Origin: an uncultured Azospirillum sp.
GTDB lineage: Bacteria > Pseudomonadota > Alphaproteobacteria > RF32 > CAG-239
Direction: 5' to 3'
Assembly: GCA_902489675.1 (NCBI GenBank)
Contig: CABUAP010000045.1
Span: forward strand, 1-9,020
Length of the DNA stretch: 9,020 nucleotides
The translations under genes were made by a program, and so were the position numbers. Positions 1 through 6,658 of this stretch are shown here, one piece after another (the first letter of the stretch is position 1; every line of letters starts with the position of its first letter). The notes beneath the pieces were generated by a model that was given only the letters and a program-made list of their open reading frames with translations, was not told the DNA's origin and made no database searches.

Positions 1-2
1 TT

Positions 3-926
3 GTTTCCGAATTTATGCTGCAGCAAACAACGGTAAAAACCGTGCTCGACTATTTTCCCCGGTTTCTCAAACGCTTTCCGACAGTAGAAAGTTTGGCTGC
101 CGCCGATCTGGAAGAAGTATACCGTTACTGGCAGGGATTGGGCTATTATACCCGCGCCCGTTCGTTACACGCTACCGCGCAAATCATTACCCGGGATTTG
201 GGCGGACAATTCCCTAAAACCCATGCGGATGTGCTGAAATTAAAAGGTATCGGTACCTACACTGCCGCAAGTTTTCTCGCTCTTGCCTTCAACCTGCCGG
301 AAACAGTCGTCGACGGCAACGTTATCCGTATTATCTGCCGACTACATCGCCTGAAAGCCCCAATTGCGGAAATAGAAAACCTTATTCGCGAAAAAGCAAC
401 CACTCTCACCGATCGGGAACATCCGGCCGACTACGCTTCGGCAATCATGGATTTAGGCGCGATGATTTGTACCCCCAAAAAACCTCAATGCTTGCTCTGC
501 CCTTGGCAACACGCCTGTTTATCATGCGGCCTGCCGGAGCTTGAACAAATTCCCAACCGTGCCAAGCCGATAAAGAAAGAAAAAAACGGCAGCGTTTACC
601 TGATATTTAACCCCAAAGGCGAAATCCTGATCCGCAAACGTTCGGAAAAAGGTCTGCTTTCCGGCCTTTACGAGTTTCCTTGGACGGACGAAGGTACCCT
701 TGCTTTTGCCGATCCATATGACACCGGGCTTAAAATTTCCCATATTTTCACCCATATCCGCCTGAGTTTGAATATATACGTCCTGCACCTGTCCTCCGAC
801 ATTCCGCCTGTTGACGATGGCTTTTTCACCGCCGTCGGAAAGCTTCAGGATTATCCCTTTTCTACCCTGATGAAAAAGGTTAGCGCCAAAGGCTTGCCGA
901 CCGCAACAACCGCACAAATCGCTTAG
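3..926 (+). CDS. mutY: A/G-specific adenine DNA glycosylase MutY (5' end outside window)
   Basis: MutY removes adenine mispaired with 8-oxoguanine, starting base excision repair in the cytoplasm. The reading frame is open to the left edge: the codons before the first ATG (base 15) read V-S-E-F, and SEFMLQQT is the family's catalytic motif, with the catalytic Glu at bases 9-11. The ATG is therefore internal, and roughly 30-35 N-terminal residues are missing. Counting from that Met, the helix-hairpin-helix runs about 75-110 (LKGIGTYTA), with the catalytic Asp at 100 in VVDGNV (bases 312-314). A [4Fe-4S] ligand set C152-x6-C159-x2-C162-x5-C168 follows. Residues about 190-300 form the NUDIX-like domain that recognises 8-oxoG (LLSGLYEFPW). 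All catalytic and cluster residues are intact. It is the only rightward gene and ends just before a terminator shared with the opposing gene. Confidence 0.96.
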   Translation, partial: VSEFMLQQTTVKTVLDYFPRFLKRFPTVESLAAADLEEVYRYWQGLGYYTRARSLHATAQIITRDLGGQFPKTHADVLKLKGIGTYTAASFLALAFNLPETVVDGNVIRIICRLHRLKAPIAEIENLIREKATTLTDREHPADYASAIMDLGAMICTPKKPQCLLCPWQHACLSCGLPELEQIPNRAKPIKKEKNGSVYLIFNPKGEILIRKRSEKGLLSGLYEFPWTDEGTLAFADPYDTGLKISHIFTHIRLSLNIYVLHLSSDIPPVDDGFFTAVGKLQDYPFSTLMKKVSAKGLPTATTAQIA

Positions 927-940
927 TTTCATATTGACAC

Positions 941-984
941 AAAAAAAGCGCCTCCCCCCGTTACCGGAAGAAAACGCTTTTTTT
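941..984. terminator. Bidirectional rho-independent terminator between mutY and the 999-2099 gene
   Basis: The arms AAAAAAAGCG (941-950) and CGCTTTTTTT (975-984) are exact reverse complements around a 24-nt loop. Each strand therefore gives a stem followed by a U-run. The GC part is only 3 bp, so efficiency may be moderate. The position between two convergent genes fits a shared terminator. Confidence 0.75.
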
Positions 985-998
985 GTTTTTTGAGAATG

Positions 999-2099
999 CT
1001 ACTGCTTTTCAGAAACCTTCAAAGCCAGTCTCAGCAACCTTGAGTTGGCAGTGACCAAAGCCTGTGCCTCTTCATTCAGAGCCTCTTTCGGTTCATACTT
1101 GAAGATACGTTCACACATACTCATTTCTTCTTTAGCAAAGAAATGAACAATTGCCTCGGCACAAAGATGAAAACCGGCATTATAATATACATCATATTGC
1201 CATTCATTCATCATTTTCTGCGCTGCCGGACAAAGTTCATTACCATTGCTCAGAAACATACCCCACTCTCTTTGACCATCAACAGAAGCTGTATTACGCA
1301 CCATTTTCCGTTGGGCAAAATGAGTCAGAGCATCCTGGGTCAACCCGGCAATACTGCTGCGGAAAAATTTTGAGCTTTCGCTCTCATTTTCCGGACCAAA
1401 CCCTTTTCCCATAGCAAACACCTGATTGATCAGACGAGCCGACAACCCATAGCGTTCAACGCAGGAAAGAAACAGATCGCCCAACTGTGCCGACAACAAC
1501 ATCTGCAGCATGGCTTCAGACGGTGTTTTTTGAGCAAGATACTCACTGATCAGGCGCGTTTCCCTTTTTGTGATGAGTAAATTAAACTGCTCATCGGTCA
1601 GGGTAACGCCGGCCATAATAATCTCCTCTCTGATACACCAGTTAACGATGTTCTCTGTCCAAAGAAGATTTATCGCCTTCGTAGACATTTTTTTCAGCAA
1701 GTCCACTCGTTCCTTTTTGCCGGCAAGTACCATTGATTTGAAATAACGGCACTGCAACTTGTCGGAATATTGCTCAATACCACGCGCAGCCATAAAATGC
1801 TTTTTCCACCGAAACGGCAGAAACGCAATAAACGGCGCATATAAAGCCTGCATAAAGTCCATATAGACCGGGAGATCCCAGTTATACAGAGCGTCCGCAG
1901 CCTTTTTCGGCACCAGCAGGCAGTAGGGAAGGAATATCAGCGGATTAAAGAAAATGAACGTTATTGCCAACAAGGCAATAACAATCACCACTCCTTTTGC
2001 TGTATTTTCCAACACCTTACCCAGCCAGCCCAAAACAACCCATGCTTTGTCAGTAACTACAGATTTAACACTCTCATTATTTTTCGAAATTGTTGCCAT
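999..2099 (-). CDS. Unrecognised membrane-anchored helical protein, 366 aa
   Basis: I do not recognise the family. From the Met at 2099 the protein is 366 aa. It has a short polar N-terminus, then a hydrophobic stretch at about 37-63 (one long or two closely packed membrane helices) and a weaker hydrophobic patch at about 84-96 followed by basic residues (FRWKKHF). The remaining 270 residues are soluble, apparently all helical, with seven cysteines in the whole protein but no C-x2-C pair or catalytic signature. The soluble part may be a helical-repeat scaffold, but that is inference. The frame stays open to an ATG at 2177; I prefer 2099 because the 26 extra residues look non-native and their DNA is better explained by a small ORF in another frame. 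Neither start has a clear Shine-Dalgarno sequence. A promoter lies upstream at 2311-2339. Confidence 0.8.
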   Translation of the reverse strand: MATISKNNESVKSVVTDKAWVVLGWLGKVLENTAKGVVIVIALLAITFIFFNPLIFLPYCLLVPKKAADALYNWDLPVYMDFMQALYAPFIAFLPFRWKKHFMAARGIEQYSDKLQCRYFKSMVLAGKKERVDLLKKMSTKAINLLWTENIVNWCIREEIIMAGVTLTDEQFNLLITKRETRLISEYLAQKTPSEAMLQMLLSAQLGDLFLSCVERYGLSARLINQVFAMGKGFGPENESESSKFFRSSIAGLTQDALTHFAQRKMVRNTASVDGQREWGMFLSNGNELCPAAQKMMNEWQYDVYYNAGFHLCAEAIVHFFAKEEMSMCERIFKYEPKEALNEEAQALVTANSRLLRLALKVSEKQ

Positions 2100-2235
2100 A
2101 ATATAAATTTTTAATGGCGCCCAAGTCTCCGATTGGGTTAAAATTATTAAGCTTTCCGAGAGACGATGCCAAAGCATCCGAAAAACTGCCTATTTGCAGA
2201 GTTACTTCAAATTCGGCCACAATTTTATCAATCAT
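2077..2235 (-). CDS. Probable small protein, 52 aa, upstream of and overlapping the 999-2099 gene
   Basis: An uninterrupted leftward frame runs from ATG at 2235 to TAA at 2077 and encodes 52 residues. It begins MIDKIVAEFEVTLQIG and ends YYGNNFEK, a normal mix of hydrophobic and charged residues with no signal peptide and no membrane helix. It fills most of the gap between the predicted promoter (2311-2339) and the next gene and overlaps that gene's start by 23 nt, as in translational coupling. Against it: there is no convincing Shine-Dalgarno sequence, and the start lies close to a 6-bp hairpin (2239-2255). The function is unknown. It could instead be a leader peptide, or chance in an untranslated leader. 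Confidence 0.4.
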   Translation of the reverse strand: MIDKIVAEFEVTLQIGSFSDALASSLGKLNNFNPIGDLGAIKNLYYGNNFEK

Positions 2236-2238
2236 CGC

Positions 2239-2255
2239 TTTGAGCAAAACTCAAA
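2239..2255. repeat. Short hairpin just upstream of the 52-aa ORF
   Basis: TTTGAG and CTCAAA flank a 5-nt CAAAA loop, giving a 6-bp perfect stem that ends 4 nt before the ATG at 2235 on the leftward transcript. It lies where a ribosome would bind, so it could dampen initiation, but no U-run makes it a terminator. It is short enough to be chance. Confidence 0.35.
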
Positions 2256-2301
2256 AAACAACAATCAAAAATAAACCTAATAATGAACATACACTTAAAT
2301 A

Positions 2302-2315
2302 AACATTTAAATGTT
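2302..2315. repeat. Perfect 14-bp palindrome overlapping a -10 box
   Basis: AACATTTAAATGTT equals its own reverse complement. It shares five bases (2311-2315) with the -10 hexamer of the leftward promoter at 2311-2339. Its size and position suit a dimeric repressor site. The AT-richness of the region lowers its significance. Confidence 0.4.
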
Positions 2316-2339
2316 ATCACTTTGTATAATTTTTGTCAA
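2311..2339 (-). promoter_or_regulatory. Sigma70-type promoter for the leftward 52-aa ORF and 999-2099 gene
   Basis: On the leftward strand TTGACA (2334-2339, a perfect -35) is followed after 17 nt by TAACAT (2311-2316). The predicted start near 2304 leaves a leader of about 69 nt to the small ORF or about 205 nt to the ATG at 2099. This leader is long compared with the other promoters in the window. Confidence 0.65.
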
Positions 2340-2356
2340 ACAAATTTGCCGATGAC

Positions 2357-2388
2357 AAACAAAAACACCGCCTTGTTAAAGCGGGGTT
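2357..2388 (-). terminator. Rho-independent terminator of the mtaB-ftsY operon
   Basis: Reading leftward, AACCCCGC and GCGGTGTT form a stem with one mismatch around a 9-nt loop, followed by TTTGTTTG. It starts about 18 nt after the ftsY stop and lies between that stop and the next promoter. Confidence 0.6.
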
Positions 2389-2405
2389 TGATCTCTCGGC
2401 CAAGA

Positions 2406-3320
2406 CTACAACCCAACCAGATTGCGGGCATAATCTGCTGCCCGAAACTCATCCAAATCGTCAATCCCTTCACCAACGCCGATATAATAAATCGGGGTCG
2501 GATTTTCACCGGCAATCGCTGCTACCACACCGCCTTTGGCCGTTCCGTCCAGCTTGGTCACTACCAGCCCCGAAACCGGCACACATTGTTTAAAAACCTC
2601 AACTTGAGAAAGCGCATTTTGCCCGGTAGTCGCATCCAGTATCAAAAGTGTTTCGTGCGGCGCATCGGGGATTAGTTTTTGTATCACCCGCACAATTTTT
2701 TTCAGTTCATCCATCAGACCGCTTTTATTTTGCAGCCGACCTGCAGTATCAATAAACACCACATCATCTCCTTTTGACACGGCTTCTTTCAGCCCGTCAA
2801 AACAAAGCCCGGCACTGTCGCAGCCATCTGCGCCGGCAAAAACCCGCACGCAGGAGCGTTCACCCCACACTTTCAGTTGCTCAACCGCCGCCGCACGGAA
2901 CGTATCCGCGGCAATCAAAGACACTTGCAGCCCCTGCGCCTTCAATTTGGTCGCAAGCTTGCCGATGGTGGTGGTTTTTCCGGCGCCGTTAACCCCTGCC
3001 ATTAAAATCACAAACGGCTTCTTATCTTCCGCCGTCTCAAATTTTCGCTCGCAGGGTTGCAAAAGCTTTTCCAGTTCCTCCGCCAGTTTTTCCCTGATTT
3101 CCTGCTCTGAAATTTCTTTATCTTGTCTCATTTTAGAAAATTCGCTCACCAGCTTAGCGGCCGTTTTCACCCCCATATCGGAAGCAATCAACAGCTCTTC
3201 CAGTTCCTCCAGCGTTTCCGCATCCAGTTTCTTTTTGGTAAAAATACCGCTGATGCCGCCACCGATCTTCTGCGACGACTTTTTCAACCCCAAGCCCAAT
3301 TTTTCCAACCAGCTAATCAT
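2406..3320 (-). CDS. ftsY: Signal recognition particle receptor GTPase FtsY
   Basis: FtsY is the receptor that docks SRP-ribosome complexes at the inner membrane. It forms a GTPase heterodimer with Ffh that hands nascent membrane proteins to SecYEG. The 304-aa product is an N domain (about 1-95) plus a GTPase G domain: P-loop GVNGAGKTT (109-117), DTFRAAA (139-145), DTAGR (191-195), TKLD (255-258) with the following GTAKGG, and the C-terminal closing loop GVGEGIDDL. The acidic A domain found in enterobacterial FtsY is absent; only a short amphipathic N-terminal segment (WLEKLGLGLKKS) precedes the N domain, probably the lipid-binding helix. The frame extends upstream to 3374, but the start at 3320 is chosen because AAAGGAG (3330-3336) lies 9 nt before it and the extra residues are coded by the mtaB 3' end. 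It overlaps mtaB by 8 nt, so translation is probably coupled. Confidence 0.97.
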   Translation of the reverse strand: MISWLEKLGLGLKKSSQKIGGGISGIFTKKKLDAETLEELEELLIASDMGVKTAAKLVSEFSKMRQDKEISEQEIREKLAEELEKLLQPCERKFETAEDKKPFVILMAGVNGAGKTTTIGKLATKLKAQGLQVSLIAADTFRAAAVEQLKVWGERSCVRVFAGADGCDSAGLCFDGLKEAVSKGDDVVFIDTAGRLQNKSGLMDELKKIVRVIQKLIPDAPHETLLILDATTGQNALSQVEVFKQCVPVSGLVVTKLDGTAKGGVVAAIAGENPTPIYYIGVGEGIDDLDEFRAADYARNLVGL

Positions 3321-4356
3321 CGATATTTTCTCCTTTTTGCCGCAGAAGTTTCGCCCTTTCCCGCCGCACTTCAACCGGCTCCTGTGGCATCAGCGCCGCC
3401 GGCGTTCCCGGTCGTTCGGAATAAGGAAACACGTGCAGCCTGCCGATCCCCGCTTCTTCAACCAAACGTACGGTATTTGCAAATGCCTCCTCGCTTTCGG
3501 TCGGAAAACCGCAGATAAAATCGGCGCCGAAAGTCGCCCCCGGCCGCACCATACGGATTTTGGCACAAAGCCGGATCACATCTTCGCGACTGTGACGGCG
3601 GCGCATTCTCTTCAGAATCAGATCATCACCCGACTGCACCGACAGATGGAAATGAGGCCAAATGTTTTGATACTGACCAACCAGCGCAATAAACTCATCA
3701 TCCACCGCTGCCGGATCCAACGATCCGAATTGTAACGACGGCAGCTCCGGAAACCTTTCCAAAATCTTTTTCACCAACCCGGCCAACGAAGGACGGTAAG
3801 AACAGGCATCCACACCGGTCAGACAAATTTCCTTAAATCCCTGCTCTAACAGCACACCAATCTGACGCAACACATCTTCTTCGGGCACCGAACGGTTGTT
3901 GCCGCGGGCAAACGGCACAATACAATAGGTACAACGATGATCACAGCCCTGTTGAATCTGTACGAAAGCCCGCTGCCGTCCCTCAAAACCGGTAATAACA
4001 AAATCATCATATTGGTCATAACTGAAAATATCGCCGACAACCGTTTTTTCAACGATATCGCCTTGAATATATTTTTCCAGTTCCGCTTTTTCACGATTGC
4101 CAAGCACCAGATCCACCTCCGGCATCCGGGCAAAAGACTTCGGATTGATCTGCGCGGCACAGCCGGTCACCACAATTTTGGCATCCGGATTTTCCCGCCG
4201 CAGCCGACGCACCGTTTGCCGACATTGACGTTCGGCCTCCCGGGTCACCGCGCAGGTATTAACAATCACCAACCGGTCTATCCCGGCAAACTTTTCCTTT
4301 AGGATTTCAGACTCATAGCTGTTGATCCGGCAGCCGAGTGTCACAACTTCAACCAT
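3313..4356 (-). CDS. mtaB: tRNA t6A37 methylthiotransferase MtaB, lacking a TRAM domain
   Basis: MtaB is a radical-SAM enzyme that converts t6A to ms2t6A at position 37 of ANN-decoding tRNAs. The N-terminal UPF0004 domain carries the auxiliary-cluster cysteines C9 (LGCRINSYESE), C35 (NTCAVT) and C66 (TGCAAQ). The radical-SAM motif C138-x3-C142-x2-C145 (GCDHRCTYC) follows, and HVFPYSERPGTPA near residue 310 is the family's late radical-SAM signature. GCRxNxYE and NTCAVT favour MtaB over MiaB or RimO. The protein ends at 347 aa, just after that region, whereas family members commonly run past 400 with a C-terminal TRAM RNA-binding domain. No broken remainder is visible, because the DNA beyond the stop is ftsY. 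The start has GAGGA (4366-4370) 9 nt upstream. It is first in the mtaB-ftsY operon. Confidence 0.93.
   Translation of the reverse strand: MVEVVTLGCRINSYESEILKEKFAGIDRLVIVNTCAVTREAERQCRQTVRRLRRENPDAKIVVTGCAAQINPKSFARMPEVDLVLGNREKAELEKYIQGDIVEKTVVGDIFSYDQYDDFVITGFEGRQRAFVQIQQGCDHRCTYCIVPFARGNNRSVPEEDVLRQIGVLLEQGFKEICLTGVDACSYRPSLAGLVKKILERFPELPSLQFGSLDPAAVDDEFIALVGQYQNIWPHFHLSVQSGDDLILKRMRRRHSREDVIRLCAKIRMVRPGATFGADFICGFPTESEEAFANTVRLVEEAGIGRLHVFPYSERPGTPAALMPQEPVEVRRERAKLLRQKGENIDD
3330..3336 (-). promoter_or_regulatory. Ribosome binding site that fixes the ftsY start
   Basis: AAAGGAG on the leftward strand, 9 nt before the ATG at 3320 and inside the last codons of mtaB. It supports the short form of FtsY over the 18-residue extension. 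Confidence 0.8.
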
Positions 4357-4365
4357 TTTGTTTTT

Positions 4366-4370
4366 TCCTC
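4366..4370 (-). promoter_or_regulatory. Ribosome binding site of mtaB
   Basis: GAGGA on the leftward strand, 9 nt before the ATG at 4356, confirms the start that gives the canonical MVEVVTLGC N-terminus. Confidence 0.7.
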
Positions 4371-4384
4371 AGACATTTGCTTGG

Positions 4385-4413
4385 AATATAAGAAAAAAAA
4401 CACCGCTTGGCAA
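4385..4413 (-). promoter_or_regulatory. Promoter of the mtaB-ftsY operon
   Basis: TTGCCA (4408-4413) and TATATT (4385-4390) are 17 nt apart on the leftward strand. The predicted transcript starts near 4378, about 22 nt before the mtaB ATG. The -35 box begins only about 4 nt after the U-run of the nagB terminator, so the two operons are packed together but insulated. Confidence 0.65.
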
Positions 4414-4417
4414 GAGC

Positions 4418-4454
4418 AAAAAAAAGGAACCGGCAGGCAAAACCGACCGGATCC
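4418..4454 (-). terminator. Strong rho-independent terminator of the nagAB operon
   Basis: Reading leftward, GGATCCGG and CCGGTTCC form an 8-position stem with one U-U mismatch. An inner GGT/GCC stem extends it, and it is followed by eight T (4418-4425). It lies about 50 nt after the nagB stop. The DNA from 4455 to 4503 holds nothing further that I can identify. Confidence 0.85.
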
Positions 4455-4503
4455 AGAACACAAAAAGACACCACCGCCCTATCGACGGAAACGTGCCGCC
4501 GTT

Positions 4504-5298
4504 TTAAGGCATTTTACGGCTTTCTATATCTTTGAAATACTGCACGCTGTCCGATTTAAGCTCACTCACCGCCGCCTCATCGCAGACAATGATCCCGTAA
4601 CGGTGCATCTGCAGCATACTGACCGGCCACATATGGTTCACACCGCACTCAATCGCATGATGCAGCGCCCGTGCCTTTTTGGCGCCGTTTGCCAAAATCA
4701 TCACTTCTTCCGCATCCATAATTGTTCCCACCCCAACGGTTAAAGCCATCGTCGGTACCTGACTTTCATCATTGTCAAAAAAGCGGGAATTGGCCTTGAT
4801 CGTATCGCGGGTCAGCGTCTTCACACGCGTGCGGGAAGCAAGCGACGACGCCGGTTCATTAAAAGCAATATGCCCGTCTTCGCCAACCCCGCCGATAAAC
4901 AAATGGATTTTGCCGTATTTACGAATTTTCTCTTCATATTCGGCACATTCTTTGCCAAAATCGCGAGTCATCCCGTTCAGCAAATTGATGTTTTCGGGGC
5001 GAATGTCAATATATTTGAAAAAGTTTTCTTCCATAAAATAATGATAACTCTGCGGATGCGCCGGCGGCAGACCGATATATTCATCCATATTAAAAGTTAC
5101 CACATTTTTAAAGGAAAGCTTGCCGGCTTCGACCATCTCTATCAATAAGCGATACATCCCGAGCGGTGTTGATCCGGTCGGCAGCCCGAGCACAAAAGGC
5201 TTTTCCTTGGTCGGACGAAAGGCCTTGATTTTATAGGCAACATAGTTGGCAGCCCACAAAGAACAGTCGTCATAATCTTTTTTAATAATCACTCTCAT
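4504..5298 (-). CDS. nagB: Glucosamine-6-phosphate deaminase NagB
   Basis: NagB converts glucosamine-6-phosphate to fructose-6-phosphate and ammonia, the last step feeding amino sugars into glycolysis. At 264 aa it aligns with the 266-aa E. coli enzyme almost without gaps, with the same numbering: catalytic D72 (FNMDEYIGL) and D141, H143, E148 (GEDGHIAFNEP). The phosphate-binding loop is GLPTGSTP. The GlcNAc-6-phosphate allosteric residues S151, S152, R158 and K160 (SSLASRTRVK) are present, and so is the tyrosine of the C-terminal YF pair equivalent to E. coli Y254. This suggests the allosterically activated hexameric type rather than the short unregulated Bacillus type. The ATG overlaps the nagA stop as ATGA, with GGGAG (5307-5311) 8 nt upstream, so translation is coupled to nagA. 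It is the last gene of the operon. Confidence 0.97.
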   Translation of the reverse strand: MRVIIKKDYDDCSLWAANYVAYKIKAFRPTKEKPFVLGLPTGSTPLGMYRLLIEMVEAGKLSFKNVVTFNMDEYIGLPPAHPQSYHYFMEENFFKYIDIRPENINLLNGMTRDFGKECAEYEEKIRKYGKIHLFIGGVGEDGHIAFNEPASSLASRTRVKTLTRDTIKANSRFFDNDESQVPTMALTVGVGTIMDAEEVMILANGAKKARALHHAIECGVNHMWPVSMLQMHRYGIIVCDEAAVSELKSDSVQYFKDIESRKMP

Positions 5299-6455
5299 GC
5301 TTTTTTCTCCCGTACAAATTTACCGCCGATCATAGTATCGATCAAGTTAAAGTTTTTATCCATAATATTTAAATCCGCCTCATATCCGGGAATAATCATC
5401 CCCTGGCCGTTTTGTTTCATAATCTGCGCCGGATTGACCGCCGCCATCCGCACGGCATTTTCCGCCGTTACGCCATATTTGATCAAATTGCAAAAACCGT
5501 CAAGCATGGTAATACCCGACCCGATAATCACATCATCGGCTTTGCGCTTAAAACAGCGGTCAAAATAAAAATCGGCATCCGCCGGCGGCGTTGCCCGGGC
5601 ATATTTCAATGCATCGGTAATCAGCACCAATTTATCAATCGGTTTGCTTTGCATCAAAAGTTTAATCAGATTGGGATTGGTGTGCACGCCGTCACCGATA
5701 AACTCACAGGAAATTTCTCGCTGGATCAACCCGGCGCCGACCACGCCCGGTTCTCGGTGGTGCAGCGGACGCATGGCATTAAACATATGGGTCAAGTGCA
5801 TAATATTGACCTGCATTCCCTCAATCATCTGCTCATAAGTCGCATTCGTATGCCCGGCCTGCAGGATAATTCCCCGCTCAATACAATAAAGCGCCAGCTC
5901 CCGCATATTTTTCAATTCCGGCGCCACTGTCATATTGATAATTTTGCCGTTTGCCGCTTTATAAATACGCTCCATCAATGCCAAATTGACAGGAGAAATT
6001 CCTTCCGCCAGCTGACCGCCGATCCGCTCCGGCGACAAAAAAGGCCCTTCAAGATGGATACCTAAAATCCGGGCACCTTTTTCTTTGCCCATGGCCTTGA
6101 TGACGGCCTTAATTTTTTTCATCAGCTCAGCTTCCGGCGTAGCACTGATGGTCGGGATAAAAGCGCTTACCCCATATCCGGCCAAAAACTCGGACAATCC
6201 GAGGATCGACTTGACTGTTGCGTCATCGGTGCTAAAACCGCCGCTGCCGTGAATATGGGTATCGATAAAACCCGGGACAATATTTGCCCCAAGCATATCA
6301 ATCACCCTCACTTTGGGAGAAAATTTTTTCTGCTGAAATCTTTTTTCGTTATAAACATCGGCAATCTTGCCGCCTTTGATATAAACCGCACAATTTGCCA
6401 TCACCGAAAAACCGGTGTATACAGTTGCGTTATGCAGACATACGGCGCCTTCCAT
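5295..6455 (-). CDS. nagA: N-acetylglucosamine-6-phosphate deacetylase NagA
   Basis: NagA removes acetate from GlcNAc-6-phosphate to give glucosamine-6-phosphate, the substrate of NagB next door. The 386-aa protein is an amidohydrolase-fold enzyme with a small beta domain made from both ends and a metal-binding barrel: H67-x-H69 (GFIDTHIHG), E136 (HLEGPF), H202 (AGHTNA), H223 (LTHMFNAM) and catalytic D281 (LITDAL). The HxH pair is kept, as in two-metal NagA of the Bacillus type; E. coli NagA has lost it. There is no signal peptide, so it acts in the cytoplasm. The ATG at 6455 has GGAG about 10 nt upstream and lies about 26 nt from the predicted transcription start. No transporter, kinase or NagC-like regulator is in the window, so the source of GlcNAc-6-phosphate (uptake or wall recycling) cannot be told. 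Confidence 0.96.
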   Translation of the reverse strand: MEGAVCLHNATVYTGFSVMANCAVYIKGGKIADVYNEKRFQQKKFSPKVRVIDMLGANIVPGFIDTHIHGSGGFSTDDATVKSILGLSEFLAGYGVSAFIPTISATPEAELMKKIKAVIKAMGKEKGARILGIHLEGPFLSPERIGGQLAEGISPVNLALMERIYKAANGKIINMTVAPELKNMRELALYCIERGIILQAGHTNATYEQMIEGMQVNIMHLTHMFNAMRPLHHREPGVVGAGLIQREISCEFIGDGVHTNPNLIKLLMQSKPIDKLVLITDALKYARATPPADADFYFDRCFKRKADDVIIGSGITMLDGFCNLIKYGVTAENAVRMAAVNPAQIMKQNGQGMIIPGYEADLNIMDKNFNLIDTMIGGKFVREKKA

Positions 6456-6487
6456 ACCCTGAATACTCCATAATCCTTATGGTTGGC

Positions 6488-6516
6488 ATTATGCCGCGCA
6501 AAAGAACTTTTGTAAA
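6488..6516 (-). promoter_or_regulatory. Promoter of the nagAB operon
   Basis: TTTACA (6511-6516) and CATAAT (6488-6493) are separated by 17 nt on the leftward strand, with a predicted start near 6481. The self-complementary AAAGCTTT (6514-6521) overlaps the -35 box and could be part of an operator, but at 8 bp it is weak evidence. Confidence 0.6.
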
Positions 6517-6606
6517 GCTTTAAAGCAACTGCCGACATCTTTTCCTGCTTCTTCATTTTCTTCTGCCCGCAAAGCGCGAACCTTCACAACTTGCAGCATG
6601 GGAAGA

Positions 6607-6651
6607 CTGCTGAAAAACAGCAAAATTCATTGTCCAAACCTGTATCAGCAG
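6607..6651. repeat. 7-bp inverted repeat after the secreted-protein gene
   Basis: CTGCTGA (6607-6613) and TCAGCAG (6645-6651) are exact inverted copies, and a competing 5-bp hairpin lies within (TGCTG/CAGCA). No U-run follows on the leftward strand, so it is not a convincing terminator. The rest of the gap between 6517 and 6658 holds only very short ORFs and no RNA gene that I can recognise. Confidence 0.3.
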
Positions 6652-6658
6652 CCGCTCT

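Noticed and set aside
2100..2177. N-terminal extension of the 366-aa protein to an ATG at 2177
   Set aside because: The 26 added residues look unlike a protein N-terminus, no ribosome site precedes it, and the same DNA encodes the better-looking 52-aa frame.
2325..2330. Rightward TATAAT as a promoter towards ftsY
   Set aside because: There is no matching -35 box and no rightward gene follows; it lies within the spacer of the leftward promoter.
3321..3374. Upstream start of ftsY adding 18 residues
   Set aside because: The stretch is the coding 3' end of mtaB and a strong ribosome site serves the ATG at 3320.
2283..3735. Long rightward open frames opposite ftsY, mtaB, nagB and nagA
   Set aside because: They lie antisense to strongly conserved genes and have serine- or arginine/histidine-rich shadow compositions without domains.
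4391..4413. Second leftward hairpin plus T-run upstream of mtaB as another terminator
   Set aside because: The stem is only a few interrupted pairs with a tiny loop, and the T-run lies in the spacer of the mtaB promoter.
6401..6556. 51-codon leftward ORF across the nagAB promoter and nagA start
   Set aside because: It runs through the predicted promoter and about a third lies out of frame inside nagA; composition gives no support and the ribosome site is poor.
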